Source of the DNA: Halorubrum salinarum
GTDB taxonomy: Archaea > Halobacteriota > Halobacteria > Halobacteriales > Haloferacaceae
Reading direction: 5' to 3'
Length of the DNA stretch: 64,000 bases
Assembly (NCBI RefSeq): GCF_013267195.1
Contig: NZ_CP053941.1
Location: 1,860,001 to 1,924,000, forward strand
The position numbers and the translations under genes are program-made. Of the stretch, positions 33,144 to 42,262 are shown one piece after another (the stretch's first letter is position 1; each line of letters begins with the position of its first letter). Under the pieces are notes generated by a model. That model was not told where the DNA came from, made no database searches, and saw only the letters and a list, made by a program, of their open reading frames with translations.

Positions 33144-34496
33144 ATGGAAATCGAAATTGCGACACTCGGCGGTTACGAAGAGGTCGGTCGACAGATGACG
33201 GCGGTCCGCGCGGGCGAGGACATCGTCATCTTCGACATGGGCCTGAACCTCAGTAAGGTCCTCATCCACGACAACGTGGAGACCGAGAGCATGCACAGCC
33301 TCGACCTGATCGACATGGGCGCCATCCCGGACGACCGGGTCATGAGCGAACTGGAGGGCGACGTTCAGGCGATCGTCCCCACCCACGGGCACCTCGACCA
33401 CATCGCGGGGATCCCGAAGCTCGCCCACCGCTACGACGCCCCCATCGTCTCGGCGCCGTACACGATCGAGCTGGTCCGCCAGCAGATCGAAGACGAGGGC
33501 AAGTTCCAGGTCGACAACGACCTCGTGAAGATGAAGCCGGGCGCCACGATGGCGATCGGCGACTCCGAGCAGGTCGAACTGGAGTTCGTCAACGTCACCC
33601 ACTCGATCATCGACGCGATCAACCCGGTCCTCCACACGCCCGAGGGGGCGGTCGTCTACGGCCTCGACAAGCGCCTGGACCACGACCCCGTCATCGGCGA
33701 CCCGATCGACATGGACCGGTTCCGCGAGATCGGCCGCCAGGACGAGGGTGTCCTCGCGTACATCGAGGACTGTACGAACGCCGGCCGGAAGGGTCGGACC
33801 CCCTCCGAGTCGTACGCGAAGAAGCACGTCGAGGACACGCTGAAGTCGATGGAGGACTACACCGGCGGCATCGTCGCCACCACGTTCTCCTCCCACATCG
33901 CCCGCGTGAAGACCCTCGTCGAGTACGCCCGCGAGATCGGCCGCCAGCCGGTCCTGCTCGGGCGCTCGATGGAGAAGTACTCCGGCACGGCCGAGCGGCT
34001 CGACTTCGTCGACTTCCAGGGCGACGTCGGCATGTACGGCCACCGGAAGTCGGTCGACCGCGCGTTCAAGCGCATCATGAAGGAGGGGAAGGGCAACTTC
34101 CTCCCCATCGTCACCGGCCACCAAGGCGAGCCCCGCGCGATGCTCACCCGCATGGGCCGCGGCGAGACGCCGTACGAAATCGACGACGGCGACAAGATCG
34201 TCTTCAGCGCCAGCGTCATCCCGGAGCCCACCAACGAGGGCCAGCGCTACCAGAGCGAACAGCTGCTCCGGATGCAGGGCGCGCGCCTCTACGACGACAT
34301 CCACGTCTCCGGCCACCTCCGCGAGGAGGGCCACTACGAGATGCTGCAGGCGCTCCAGCCCCAGCACCTCATCCCGGGCCACCAGACGCTGGAGGGCCGC
34401 TCGCCGTACGTCGACCTCGCGACCTCGCAGGGGTACAAGCTCGGACGTGACGTGCACGTCACGCAGAACGGGTCCACCATCCAGCTCGTCGAATGA
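33144..34496 (+). CDS. rnj: Archaeal ribonuclease J (beta-CASP)
   Basis: Metallo-beta-lactamase/beta-CASP nuclease of 450 residues, a 5'-to-3' exoribonuclease in archaeal mRNA and rRNA turnover. The metal motif is [13 protein letters not shown]; beta-CASP signatures include [24 protein letters not shown] and the C-terminal [20 protein letters not shown] with HLIPGHQ. The start at 33144 gives the standard N-terminus [18 protein letters not shown]; an in-frame GTG at 33105 has no promoter at leaderless spacing. It overlaps idsA by four bases, a conserved archaeal pairing. Confidence 0.94.
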   Translation: MEIEIATLGGYEEVGRQMTAVRAGEDIVIFDMGLNLSKVLIHDNVETESMHSLDLIDMGAIPDDRVMSELEGDVQAIVPTHGHLDHIAGIPKLAHRYDAPIVSAPYTIELVRQQIEDEGKFQVDNDLVKMKPGATMAIGDSEQVELEFVNVTHSIIDAINPVLHTPEGAVVYGLDKRLDHDPVIGDPIDMDRFREIGRQDEGVLAYIEDCTNAGRKGRTPSESYAKKHVEDTLKSMEDYTGGIVATTFSSHIARVKTLVEYAREIGRQPVLLGRSMEKYSGTAERLDFVDFQGDVGMYGHRKSVDRAFKRIMKEGKGNFLPIVTGHQGEPRAMLTRMGRGETPYEIDDGDKIVFSASVIPEPTNEGQRYQSEQLLRMQGARLYDDIHVSGHLREEGHYEMLQALQPQHLIPGHQTLEGRSPYVDLATSQGYKLGRDVHVTQNGSTIQLVE

Positions 34497-35539
34497 CGAG
34501 CGAGACGAAGGAGGCGCGGGTGCTCGACGCCATCCGCGAGCGGCGTGAACTCGTCAACGCCGCTATCGACGAGGAGCTGCCGGTGCAGGAACCGGAGCGG
34601 CTGTACGAGGCGACCCGATACATCCTCGAGGCCGGCGGCAAGCGGCTCCGCCCGACGGTGACCACGCTGGCCGCGGAGGCGGTCACCGGGACCGAGCCGA
34701 TGGGCGCCGACTTCCGCGCGTTCCCGTCGCTCGACGGCGACGACGTCGACGTGATGCGGGCCGCGGTCGCCATCGAGGTGATCCAGTCGTTCACGCTGAT
34801 CCACGACGACATCATGGACGAGGACGACCTCAGACGGGGCGTCCCCGCGGTCCACGAGGCGTACGACGTCTCGACGGCGATCCTCGCGGGCGACACGCTC
34901 TACTCGAAGGCGTTCGAGTTCATGACCGAGACCGGGGCCGACCCGCAACACGGGCTCGAAGCGATGCGGATGCTCGCGTCGACCTGTACCGAGATCTGCG
35001 AGGGCCAGGCGCTCGACGTCGCCTTCGAGAACCGCGACGACATCCTCCCTGACGAGTACCTGGAGATGGTCGAGCTGAAGACCGCGGTGCTGTACGGCGC
35101 CTCCGCGGCGACGCCCGCCCTCCTGCTCGGCGCCGACGAGGACGTCGTCGACGCCCTCTACCAGTACGGGATCGACTCGGGGCGCGCGTTCCAGATCCAG
35201 GACGACGTGCTCGACCTGACGGTCCCGTCGGAGGACCTCGGCAAGCAGCGCGGCTCCGACCTCGTCGAGGGGAAGGAGACGCTCATCACGCTCCACGCCC
35301 GCCAGCAGGGCGTCGACGTCGACGGCCTCGTCGACGCCGACACACCCGCCGAGGTGAGCGAGGCGGCCATCGACGACGCGGTCGCGGCGCTAGAGGAGGT
35401 CGGCTCCATCGAGTACGCCCGCGACACCGCCGAGGAGCTCACCGCGCGGTCGAAGGAGCACCTCGAACTGCTGCCCGAGAGCGGCTCCCGCGGCCTGCTC
35501 GAAGATCTCGCTGACTACCTCATCGTTCGCGGCTACTGA
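34493..35539 (+). CDS. idsA: Polyprenyl (geranylgeranyl) diphosphate synthase
   Basis: Trans-prenyltransferase of 348 residues that makes the C20 (or C15/C25) chain for archaeal ether lipids from IPP and DMAPP. The first aspartate-rich motif is [15 protein letters not shown] and the second [18 protein letters not shown] near residue 50 binds diphosphate. A Phe lies five residues before the first DDxxD, as in archaeal type I GGPP synthases. It is translationally coupled to rnj by a four-base overlap. Confidence 0.94.
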   Translation: MTSETKEARVLDAIRERRELVNAAIDEELPVQEPERLYEATRYILEAGGKRLRPTVTTLAAEAVTGTEPMGADFRAFPSLDGDDVDVMRAAVAIEVIQSFTLIHDDIMDEDDLRRGVPAVHEAYDVSTAILAGDTLYSKAFEFMTETGADPQHGLEAMRMLASTCTEICEGQALDVAFENRDDILPDEYLEMVELKTAVLYGASAATPALLLGADEDVVDALYQYGIDSGRAFQIQDDVLDLTVPSEDLGKQRGSDLVEGKETLITLHARQQGVDVDGLVDADTPAEVSEAAIDDAVAALEEVGSIEYARDTAEELTARSKEHLELLPESGSRGLLEDLADYLIVRGY

Positions 35540-35632
35540 GCCGGGCGCCCGCGGGTCCCGTCCGGCGACTCGGCACCGGCGGTCCGGGCCGGGACGGACA
35601 CCGCTTTACCCGCGGCCCCCGTTTGGTCGGCC

Positions 35633-36547
35633 GTGTCACGGTACCGAGACGTCCTCCTGTTTTTCACCCTCGCACTGCTGTGGGGCGGCTCCTTCGTCGC
35701 CATCGAGGTCGGCCTCGACTACTACCCGCCGGTGCTGTACGCCGCGTACCGGTTCGACGTGGCGGCGCTCGCGCTGCTCTCGTACGTGCTGCTCACGCGG
35801 GACGACCCGTTCCCGCGGACCCGCGGCGACCTCGTCGCGATCGGGTTCAGCGGCGGGCTCTCCGTGGCGGCGAACAACGCCCTGCTGTTCGTCGGCCAGC
35901 AGTACACGACGAGCGGCATCGCCTCCATCACCTACAGCCTCGTACCCATCGCGACCGCGGCGGTCGCGGCCCTGTGGATCGGCGGCGCCGACCTCGATGC
36001 GCGCGGCGCGGTCGGGGTCGTCCTCGCGTTCCTCGGCGTGGGGCTCGTGGCGCAGCCGGACCCCGCGAACCTCGGCGGGGGCGTCGCGGTCGGCGTCGGG
36101 CTGATCGCGGTCGGCGTGGTCGCCGTCGCGATCGGCAGCGTCGGGCTCCGGACGGTCGAGACCTCGTTCTCCAGCGTCGCGCTCACCGGGTGGGCGATGG
36201 GGTTCGGCGCGCTCGCCATCCACGCGCTCAGCCTCGGGATCGGCGAGAGCCAGCGGCTCCCGGCCGCCGCCCCGCCCGCGCTCCTCTCGCTGGGGTTCCT
36301 CGGACTGCTCTCCTCTGCGGTGGCGTACACCATCTACTTCACGCTGCTCGACCGGCTCGGCCCCTTCGAGATCAACCTCGTCTCCTACGTCGTTCCGATC
36401 GTGGCCACGGTCGCAGGCGCCCTGCTGCTCGCCGAGCCGGTGACGCCGTTCACCGTCGCGGGCTTCGTTGTCATCGTCCTCGGGTTCGGCCTGCTGAAGC
36501 GCCGCGAGATAGCCGACGCGGCCGCCGGGATCCGGTTCCCCGGGTGA
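35633..36547 (+). CDS. EamA/DMT family transporter
   Basis: Ten-helix permease of 304 residues with two EamA repeats. The first repeat begins FFTLALLWGGSFVAIEVGLD, and the second ends PIVATVAGALLLAEPVTPFT. Members export amino acids or metabolites; the substrate is unknown. GTG at 35633 was chosen because it starts just before the first helix and a ctttacc box lies about 27 bases upstream. It follows idsA by 93 bases and is probably separate. Confidence 0.88.
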   Translation: MSRYRDVLLFFTLALLWGGSFVAIEVGLDYYPPVLYAAYRFDVAALALLSYVLLTRDDPFPRTRGDLVAIGFSGGLSVAANNALLFVGQQYTTSGIASITYSLVPIATAAVAALWIGGADLDARGAVGVVLAFLGVGLVAQPDPANLGGGVAVGVGLIAVGVVAVAIGSVGLRTVETSFSSVALTGWAMGFGALAIHALSLGIGESQRLPAAAPPALLSLGFLGLLSSAVAYTIYFTLLDRLGPFEINLVSYVVPIVATVAGALLLAEPVTPFTVAGFVVIVLGFGLLKRREIADAAAGIRFPG

Positions 36548-36586
36548 GCGTCGCGTCCGCACGGACCGCTCGGGGACCGATGTCCG

Positions 36587-37060
36587 TCAGTCGTCGAGCG
36601 CGCGGATGTCGTCGATGATCTCGACCGCGTGGTCCTCGGGGGAGACGCCCTCGTAGGCCAGGACTACGGTGCCCTCGTCGTCGAGGACGTACGTGTTCCG
36701 GAACACGCCGTCGAAGGTGTTCCCGAACATCTGCTTCTCGCCGTAGGAGTCGTACGCGCTCGACACGGCGCCGTCGGGGTCCGAGAGGAGCGTGAAGGGG
36801 AGGTCGTACTCCGCGGCGAACGGTTCGAGGTCCGCGACGGGGTCGTCGCTGATCCCGACGACGGCGACGTCTTCCGCCTCGAACGCGTCCCACTCGTCGC
36901 GGAAGCTACACGCCTCGGCGGTGCAGCCGGGCGTGTCGGCGCGCGGGTAGAAGTACACCACCGTATGACCGGCCGCGGCCGGGTCGACGGTGACCGTCTC
37001 GCCGCGGTGGTCGGTGAGCGTGATCTCGGGTGCGGAGTCGCCCGGTTCGAGCATACGCAT
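36587..37060 (-). CDS. bcp: Thioredoxin-dependent peroxiredoxin, Bcp/PrxQ type
   Basis: Peroxide-reducing thiol peroxidase of about 157 residues. The peroxidatic and resolving cysteines lie five apart in TPGCTAEACSFRDEW, the Bcp signature; VVYFYPRADTPG precedes them. Two Met codons (37060 and 37054) are possible starts and differ by two residues. It is divergent from the histidine kinase gene, with only 68 bases between the starts. Confidence 0.94.
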   Translation of the reverse strand: MRMLEPGDSAPEITLTDHRGETVTVDPAAAGHTVVYFYPRADTPGCTAEACSFRDEWDAFEAEDVAVVGISDDPVADLEPFAAEYDLPFTLLSDPDGAVSSAYDSYGEKQMFGNTFDGVFRNTYVLDDEGTVVLAYEGVSPEDHAVEIIDDIRALDD

Positions 37061-37095
37061 CGACGCGTCTCGAAGGGGTTAGGCGATTCGGTCCC

Positions 37096-37103
37096 TTTTT
37101 ACC
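37096..37103 (+). promoter_or_regulatory. TATA box of the histidine kinase gene
   Basis: ttttacc in the run 37096-37103 lies 26-33 bases before the kinase ATG at 37129. The divergent bcp start is only about 35 bases away on the other side. Confidence 0.5.
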
Positions 37104-37128
37104 GGATACTCGCATCCTACCGGTATCG

Positions 37129-39180
37129 ATGGCGTGGCAACCGACGCCGTACACGGCCCCGTTGCTCGTCGCGGCCGTCGCGTCGTTCGGGTTCGCCGTC
37201 TACGGGACCGCCAACCGGTCGCGCGGCGGGCACGCCCTCCTGTGGAGCTTCGTCGCCGTCGCGGGCGCCGCCGGCGTCTGGTCGCTGGCCTACGCGGCCC
37301 AGCTGTCGGCGACGACCCTCGGGCCCACGCTGTTTTTCAACCGCTTCGTCTGGCTCGGCTCCGCCGGCTTAGCGGTCGCGTGGCCCGCGTTCGTCTTCTC
37401 GTACGTCGACCGGACCGCGTGGCTCGGCCGGCGCCGGTTCGCGCTCCTCTGGGTCGTCCCCGTCGCGGTCGCGGCCGCCGTGTGGACGGCCGGCGTCGAC
37501 CCGCTGTTCTACGCCGACCCCTCCCTCGTCGACGCCGGCGGGTACCGCGTCCTCAGCTACACGCCGACGCCGGCGCTGCTCGGCTTCGTCGGCTACACCT
37601 ACACGGTCAACCTGTTCACGTTCATCGTCCTCGGATACGCGGCGGTCTCCCGCGACGGCGTGTTCCGCCGGCAGGCGGCCGTCCTCTTCCTCGCCGGCGT
37701 CGCGCCGCTGGCGCTCAGCGCGGCCGGCATCGCGGGCGTCGTCGGTCCCGACGCCGGGTTCATCGACTTCACCCCCATCGCCTTCAGCGGCACCTCGGCG
37801 CTTTTAGCGTGGGTCGTGTTCCGGTACCGCATCCTCGACGTCTCGCCGATCGCCCGCGACGCGGTGTTCGCGAACCTCTCGGACGGCGTCGTGGTCTGCG
37901 ACGCCGACGGCCGCGTGGTCGACACCAACGACCCGGCGGAGGCGCTGTTCCCGGACGCCGAGCTCGGCGTCCGGGCCGACGACGCGTTCGACGACGTCCC
38001 CGCGGTCGCCGACGCGGTGACGGATCCGGCGGCCGACGACGAGTTCCGCGTGACGGTCAACGGCGACGACGCGCCGCGGTTCCTGACGGTCGACGTCCAC
38101 GACATCACCGGGCCAGGGACGACCCGCGGGGGGACCGTCCTGCTGTTCCGCGACGTCACCGAGCGGGAGACGCTCCAGCGTCGCTACCGCGCGCTCATCG
38201 AGAAGTCGCCCAACGTGATCGCGGTCTGCGGCGAGGACGGGCTGCTCCGCTACGTGAGCCCGTCGATAGAGCGGCTGCTCGGCCACCGGCCGACGGAGAT
38301 CGAGGGGCGACCGATCATCGACCTGGTCCACCCGGAGGACCGGCGCGAGGCGCAGCAGGCCTTCGAGCGCGCCTTCGACAGCGCCGAGCCGCAGTCGCTC
38401 ACGCACCGGATCGCGCGCGCCGACGGGAGCTGGCGGCGGTTCGAGACGGTGATCGAGCGGCTGTTCGCCGACACGGGCGAGGTGGTCATCACCGCGACCG
38501 ACGTGACGGACGCCCGACGGTACGAACAGCGGCTTCAGGTGTTGAACCGCGTGCTGCGGCACGACCTGAAGAACGACACTAACGTCATCGGCGGGTACGC
38601 GGACCTGCTCCGCGACCACGTCGACGAGGAGGGCGACCCGTACCTCGACATCATCGACCGGAAGGTGCGGACGCTGACGCACCTCAGCGACCAGGCCCGG
38701 GAGATCGACGTCGCGCTCCACAGCGACGCGGGGCGGGCCGAGATCGACCTCTCCGAGCTGGTCGAGCGGCTCTGCGAGTCGCTGTCGTCGTCGTTCCCCG
38801 AGGCGACGGTGACGGTGTCCGTCCCCGAGTCGGCCGTCGTCTCCGCGGACGAGCTCTTGGAGTCGGCGGTCCGGAACGTGCTGGAGAACGCCGTCGTCCA
38901 CAACGACGGCGACGACCCGCGCGTCGAGGCGACGGTCGTCGCCGACGGCGACCGCTTCCGGCTCGACGTGGCCGACGACGGCCCGGGGATCCCGCCGGTC
39001 GAGCGGACGGTGTTCTCGGAGGCGCGGGAGACGGCGCTCGAACACGCGAGCGGGCTCGGACTCTGGCTCGTCCACTGGATCGTCACGGAGTCCGGCGGCG
39101 ACATGGAGATCGACACGCGCGAGCCGACCGGCACGGTGGTCCGGATGTGGCTCCCGCGGGCCGCCGAGGAGAGGGAGTAG
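37129..39180 (+). CDS. Membrane sensor histidine kinase with two PAS domains
   Basis: Two-component sensor of 683 residues. The first 235 residues hold seven hydrophobic segments (PLLVAAVASFGFAVYG first), matching the histidine kinase N-terminal 7TM module. A PAS-like domain follows (NLSDGVVVCDADGRVVDTND), then a clear second PAS (SPNVIAVCGEDGLLRYVSPS). HisKA is RVLRHDLKNDTNVIGGYADL with the phospho-His near residue 478. The ATPase has LENAVVHN, DDGPGIP and SGLGLWLVHW. No response regulator gene is adjacent. The ligand is unknown. Confidence 0.92.
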   Translation: MAWQPTPYTAPLLVAAVASFGFAVYGTANRSRGGHALLWSFVAVAGAAGVWSLAYAAQLSATTLGPTLFFNRFVWLGSAGLAVAWPAFVFSYVDRTAWLGRRRFALLWVVPVAVAAAVWTAGVDPLFYADPSLVDAGGYRVLSYTPTPALLGFVGYTYTVNLFTFIVLGYAAVSRDGVFRRQAAVLFLAGVAPLALSAAGIAGVVGPDAGFIDFTPIAFSGTSALLAWVVFRYRILDVSPIARDAVFANLSDGVVVCDADGRVVDTNDPAEALFPDAELGVRADDAFDDVPAVADAVTDPAADDEFRVTVNGDDAPRFLTVDVHDITGPGTTRGGTVLLFRDVTERETLQRRYRALIEKSPNVIAVCGEDGLLRYVSPSIERLLGHRPTEIEGRPIIDLVHPEDRREAQQAFERAFDSAEPQSLTHRIARADGSWRRFETVIERLFADTGEVVITATDVTDARRYEQRLQVLNRVLRHDLKNDTNVIGGYADLLRDHVDEEGDPYLDIIDRKVRTLTHLSDQAREIDVALHSDAGRAEIDLSELVERLCESLSSSFPEATVTVSVPESAVVSADELLESAVRNVLENAVVHNDGDDPRVEATVVADGDRFRLDVADDGPGIPPVERTVFSEARETALEHASGLGLWLVHWIVTESGGDMEIDTREPTGTVVRMWLPRAAEERE

Positions 39181-39207
39181 GCCCGGCCGCCGCCGCGGCG
39201 ATCCCGC

Positions 39208-39531
39208 TCAGACGTGGACCCGGACGACGTGGCCGCCGCAGCCGCACTGCTCGACGTACTCTACGTTGACGGCGTCGCCGAACGCCGACTCCAGCGCCCC
39301 GAAGAGGTACTCCTCCGGGTGGCCGTGGTCGCCGTGTGCGACGAGGTTGACGTGGTTGCCCGCGGCCGTGTGCTCGACCGCGTCGACCGCCTGTCGCACG
39401 AGCAGGTCGCGGTCCGCGGCGTGTTCCGGGCCTTCGAGGTTCGCGGACCAGGAGTTCTCGTGGACGCGGTCGGTCACCGGGTCGGCGCCGTGGTCGTGTT
39501 CGTCGTCGGGGTCGGACGGTGTGCTCGCCAT
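39208..39531 (-). CDS. CGCGG family putative radical SAM-modified RiPP precursor
   Basis: Protein of 107 residues ending VEQCGCGGHVVRVHV, with CGCGG at residues 96-100. The body reads VHENSWSANLEGPEHAADRD, then TAAGNHVNLVAHGDHGHPEE and YLFGALESAF. This matches, from memory, the haloarchaeal family named CGCGG rSAM-modified RiPP protein. The modification, if any, has not been shown here, and no radical SAM maturase gene lies in the window. The start at 39531 was chosen over the longer frame because the acidic N-terminus begins there. It is divergent from a DUF2249 gene across a palindrome-rich 130-base gap. Confidence 0.75.
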   Translation of the reverse strand: MASTPSDPDDEHDHGADPVTDRVHENSWSANLEGPEHAADRDLLVRQAVDAVEHTAAGNHVNLVAHGDHGHPEEYLFGALESAFGDAVNVEYVEQCGCGGHVVRVHV

Positions 39532-39569
39532 GTCTCGTCCGAGGCGCTCGGGCCCCGTCCGTCTTCGAG

Positions 39570-39581
39570 CGAACATGTTCG
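39570..39581. promoter_or_regulatory. 12-base palindrome in the RiPP/DUF2249 divergent region
   Basis: CGAACATGTTCG is a perfect palindrome embedded in a direct repeat of TTCGAGCG (before and after AACATG). It lies about 39-50 bases upstream of the RiPP start, where a regulator would contact the minus-strand promoter. Confidence 0.45.
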
Positions 39582-39606
39582 AGCGGCGTCCCGGCGCTCG
39601 ACCGTC

Positions 39607-39628
39607 CCTCCCGAACGATTTCGGGAGG
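39607..39628. promoter_or_regulatory. Inverted repeat upstream of the DUF2249 gene
   Basis: CCTCCCGAA, spacer CGAT, TTCGGGAGG: nine-base perfect arms. It ends just before the TATA-like gttacat (39630-39636), which is 26-32 bases before ATG 39662. The position suits an activator or repressor site. Confidence 0.55.
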
Positions 39629-39661
39629 AGTTACATCACCGCGGACCCCGACGACCCACCC

Positions 39662-39898
39662 ATGAGCCCCGATCCGTTCGACGACGCGGACGAGCGGCTG
39701 GACGCCCGCGAGATAGACGGCGAGCCGTTCGGCGACATCATGTCCGCGCTCGACGGCCTCGACGAGGGGGAGTCGCTCTGTCTGGTGAACGGCTTCGAGC
39801 CGGTGCCGCTGTACGACGTGCTCGCGGAGCGCGGGTTCGAACACGAGACGGCGAACCCGGCCGACGACGAGTGGCACGTCGAGATCACGCGCCCCTGA
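39662..39898 (+). CDS. DUF2249 domain protein
   Basis: Small protein of 78 residues. LDAREIDGEPFGDIMSALDG, then GESLCLVNGFEPVPLYDVLA and ERGFEHETANPADDEWHVEI, define DUF2249, an alpha/beta fold related to TusA-like proteins. In haloarchaea these often lie near denitrification or nitric oxide genes, but none is seen here. The start at 39662 fits the domain and the upstream TATA-like box. It is divergent from the RiPP precursor and may share regulation with it. Confidence 0.82.
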   Translation: MSPDPFDDADERLDAREIDGEPFGDIMSALDGLDEGESLCLVNGFEPVPLYDVLAERGFEHETANPADDEWHVEITRP

Positions 39899-39982
39899 GC
39901 ACCGGCCAACTGGTCGGTTCGGCTCTCGCGGCGTCGACCGCTGTCCGCAACCTCTTTGCGCGCGGTCGCCGAACCCGCGTCC

Positions 39983-40891
39983 ATGAGTCACGGACCTCTG
40001 GACGAGGACGCGGTCGAGAGCTACCGCGAGGCCGGCGCGGTGCTGGTCGAGGCGATGAACGAGGCCCGCGAGATGGTCGAACCGGGCCGGACCCACCTCG
40101 AGGTCGCCGAGTGGACGGAGGACTTCGTCCGCGAGCAGGGGGCCGGTCTCGCCTTCCCGGTGAACATCAGCGTGGATCCGGAGGCGTCCCACGCCACCCC
40201 GAGCCGCGACGACGAGACGGAATTCGGCGAGGAGATGGTGTGTCTCGACGTCGGCGTCCACGTCGACGGCTACATCGCCGACGCCGCGGTGACGGTCGAC
40301 CACACCGGCACTCCGGAGCTCGTCGAGGCCGCCGAGATGGCCCTGGAGGCCGCGCTCGACGAGGCCGGCCCGGGCGTCGAGGTCGGCGTCGTCGGGCAGG
40401 CGATCGAGGACGTGATCCGCGGGTACGGCTACACGCCGGTGCTCAACCTCTCCGGGCACGGCGTCGAGCGCTACGACGCCCACACCGGTCCCACGGTGCC
40501 GAACCGCGGCGTCGACCGCTCGGTCGAACTGGAGCCGGGCCAGGCGGTCGCGATCGAGCCGTTCGCCACCGACGGCCGCGGGAAGGTCGGCGAGGGGACC
40601 GACGAGGAGATCTTCGAACAGCAGGGCTCCGCGAGCGTCCGCGACCGGCGCGCCCGACAGGCCCTCGAAGAGATCGAGGGGTTCGACGACCTCCCGTTCG
40701 CGGCGCGGTGGCTGGAGACTGACCGCGCCGAGATGGCGCTGCGCCGCCTCAAGCAGGCGAACGCGATCAAGGGGTACCCCGTGCTGAAGGAGGACGACGA
40801 CGCCTTAGTGAGCCAGGCGGAACACACCCTCCTCGTCACCGAGGACGGCGTCGAGGTGACGACCGCGGGAATCCACGGCTTCGACGACTGA
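39983..40891 (+). CDS. map: Methionine aminopeptidase, type II
   Basis: Dinuclear metallopeptidase of 302 residues that removes initiator Met. Ligands are visible: Asp in CLDVGVHVDGYIADAAVTVD, His in LSGHGVERYDAHTG, Glu in QAVAIEPFATDG, and the last Glu in HTLLVTEDGVEV. The helical insertion near residues 190-270 marks type II (archaeal/eukaryotic). The start at 39983 is supported by the family N-terminus. Its stop overlaps the ATG of the HIT gene by one base, so the two are co-expressed. Confidence 0.95.
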   Translation: MSHGPLDEDAVESYREAGAVLVEAMNEAREMVEPGRTHLEVAEWTEDFVREQGAGLAFPVNISVDPEASHATPSRDDETEFGEEMVCLDVGVHVDGYIADAAVTVDHTGTPELVEAAEMALEAALDEAGPGVEVGVVGQAIEDVIRGYGYTPVLNLSGHGVERYDAHTGPTVPNRGVDRSVELEPGQAVAIEPFATDGRGKVGEGTDEEIFEQQGSASVRDRRARQALEEIEGFDDLPFAARWLETDRAEMALRRLKQANAIKGYPVLKEDDDALVSQAEHTLLVTEDGVEVTTAGIHGFDD

Positions 40892-41454
40892 TGGACCGGA
40901 TCTTCGCGCCGTGGCGGATCGAGTGGGTCGAGCGCGACGCCGACCCGATCGACGGCTGCCCGTTCTGCGTCCTGCCCGAGCGCGAGGACGCCCGCGAGGC
41001 GCGGATCGTGGCCCGGAGCGAGCGCAACTACGTCATCCTGAACAACGCGCCGTACAACCCCGGCCACGCGATGGTGATCCCCGACGAGCACGTCGATGAC
41101 CCGACCGACCTCGACGACGCGACGCTCCTCGATCACGCGCGGCTGAAGGCGGCGACGCTCGCTGCCCTGCGCCGCGACCTCGACCCCGACGGCGTCAACA
41201 CCGGGCAGAACCTCGGCGGCGACGCCGCCGGCGGCTCGATCGACCACCTCCACACCCACGTCGTCCCGCGCTGGAGCGGCGACACGAACTTCATGCCCGT
41301 CACCGGCGACACGAAGGTGATCGTGGAGGCGATAGAGCGCACCTACGACCACCTTCACGACGGGTTCGCGGCTGACGAGCACGTCGTCGATTCGGGGGAC
41401 GCCGACGCGGGCGACGCGGTCGAACTCGACTTCGGCCTCGCGGTCGACGGCTGA
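40891..41454 (+). CDS. HIT family nucleotide hydrolase
   Basis: Histidine-triad protein of 187 residues, likely a nucleoside phosphoramidate or dinucleotide hydrolase. The triad is in GGSIDHLHTHVVPRWSGDTN; the N-terminal CPFCVLPEREDARE gives a Cys pair, and NNAPYNPGHAMVIP is the usual core. The C-terminus adds an acidic tail. It starts on the stop codon of map, indicating tight coupling. The substrate is not known. Confidence 0.9.
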   Translation: MDRIFAPWRIEWVERDADPIDGCPFCVLPEREDAREARIVARSERNYVILNNAPYNPGHAMVIPDEHVDDPTDLDDATLLDHARLKAATLAALRRDLDPDGVNTGQNLGGDAAGGSIDHLHTHVVPRWSGDTNFMPVTGDTKVIVEAIERTYDHLHDGFAADEHVVDSGDADAGDAVELDFGLAVDG

Positions 41455-41487
41455 TCGCGGCCCGCGCGACCCGCTTTTCCCGACGCG

Positions 41488-42240
41488 TCAGTACACGAGT
41501 TCGCCCGAGATGAACTTCCGGGTGCGCTCGTTCTCGGGGTCCTCGAAGATGGCTTCGGTCGGACCGATCTCGGAGATGCCGTCGTCCAACAGCACCGCGA
41601 CCCGGTCCGCGACGCGCTCGGCCTGATGCATGTCGTGGGTCGCGACGACGACGCCGATCCCTCGGTCGCGCGCCTCGCCGATCGCCTCCTCGATGACTGC
41701 CGTGTTCCGCGGGTCGAGGTCGGAGGTCGGCTCGTCGAGGAGAAGCACGTCCGGGTCGTACGCCAGCGCCCGGGCGAAGGAGACGCGCTGCGCCTCGCCG
41801 CCCGACAGCGAGTCGACGGGCTGGTCGATCTTGTCGGCCAGCCCCACGACCTCCAAGGACTCGTCGACCGCGTCTACGGCGCCGTTCAGCCGGAGGACCG
41901 AGGCGATCCGCTCGCTCCACGAGCGGCGGACCCGGAGCCCGTACTCGACGTTGCGGGCGACCGACCCCCCGAAGAGGCTCGCCTCTTGGAACACCATGCC
42001 GACGCGGCGGCGCAGCGCGAGCCGCTCCGCCTCGTCGACCGCCCACGCGTCGGTCCCGTCGAGCGTCACGGTCCCCTCGTCCGGCTCCAGCGAGAGCGCG
42101 AGCGTCCGCAGCAGCGTCGTCTTGCCGACGCCGGACGGACCGATGACCCCCACGACCTCGCCGGCCTCGACGTCGATCGAGAGGTCGCGGAACACGGGCT
42201 CGTCGCCGTACGCGTGGGACACCCCCGTCGCGCGGAGCAT
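41488..42240 (-). CDS. tupC: Tungstate-type ABC transporter ATPase
   Basis: ABC ATPase of 250 residues powering oxyanion uptake. Walker A is GVIGPSGVGKTTLLRTLA, the signature VDSLSGGEAQRVSFARAL, Walker B VLLLDEPTSDLD, and the switch His in VVVATHDMHQAE. It is the third gene of a binding protein-permease-ATPase operon, 22 bases after the permease. The assignment to tungstate rather than molybdate or phosphate comes from the binding protein. Confidence 0.88.
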   Translation of the reverse strand: MLRATGVSHAYGDEPVFRDLSIDVEAGEVVGVIGPSGVGKTTLLRTLALSLEPDEGTVTLDGTDAWAVDEAERLALRRRVGMVFQEASLFGGSVARNVEYGLRVRRSWSERIASVLRLNGAVDAVDESLEVVGLADKIDQPVDSLSGGEAQRVSFARALAYDPDVLLLDEPTSDLDPRNTAVIEEAIGEARDRGIGVVVATHDMHQAERVADRVAVLLDDGISEIGPTEAIFEDPENERTRKFISGELVY

Positions 42241-42262
42241 CAGCCCGTCACCTCCCGGCGCA

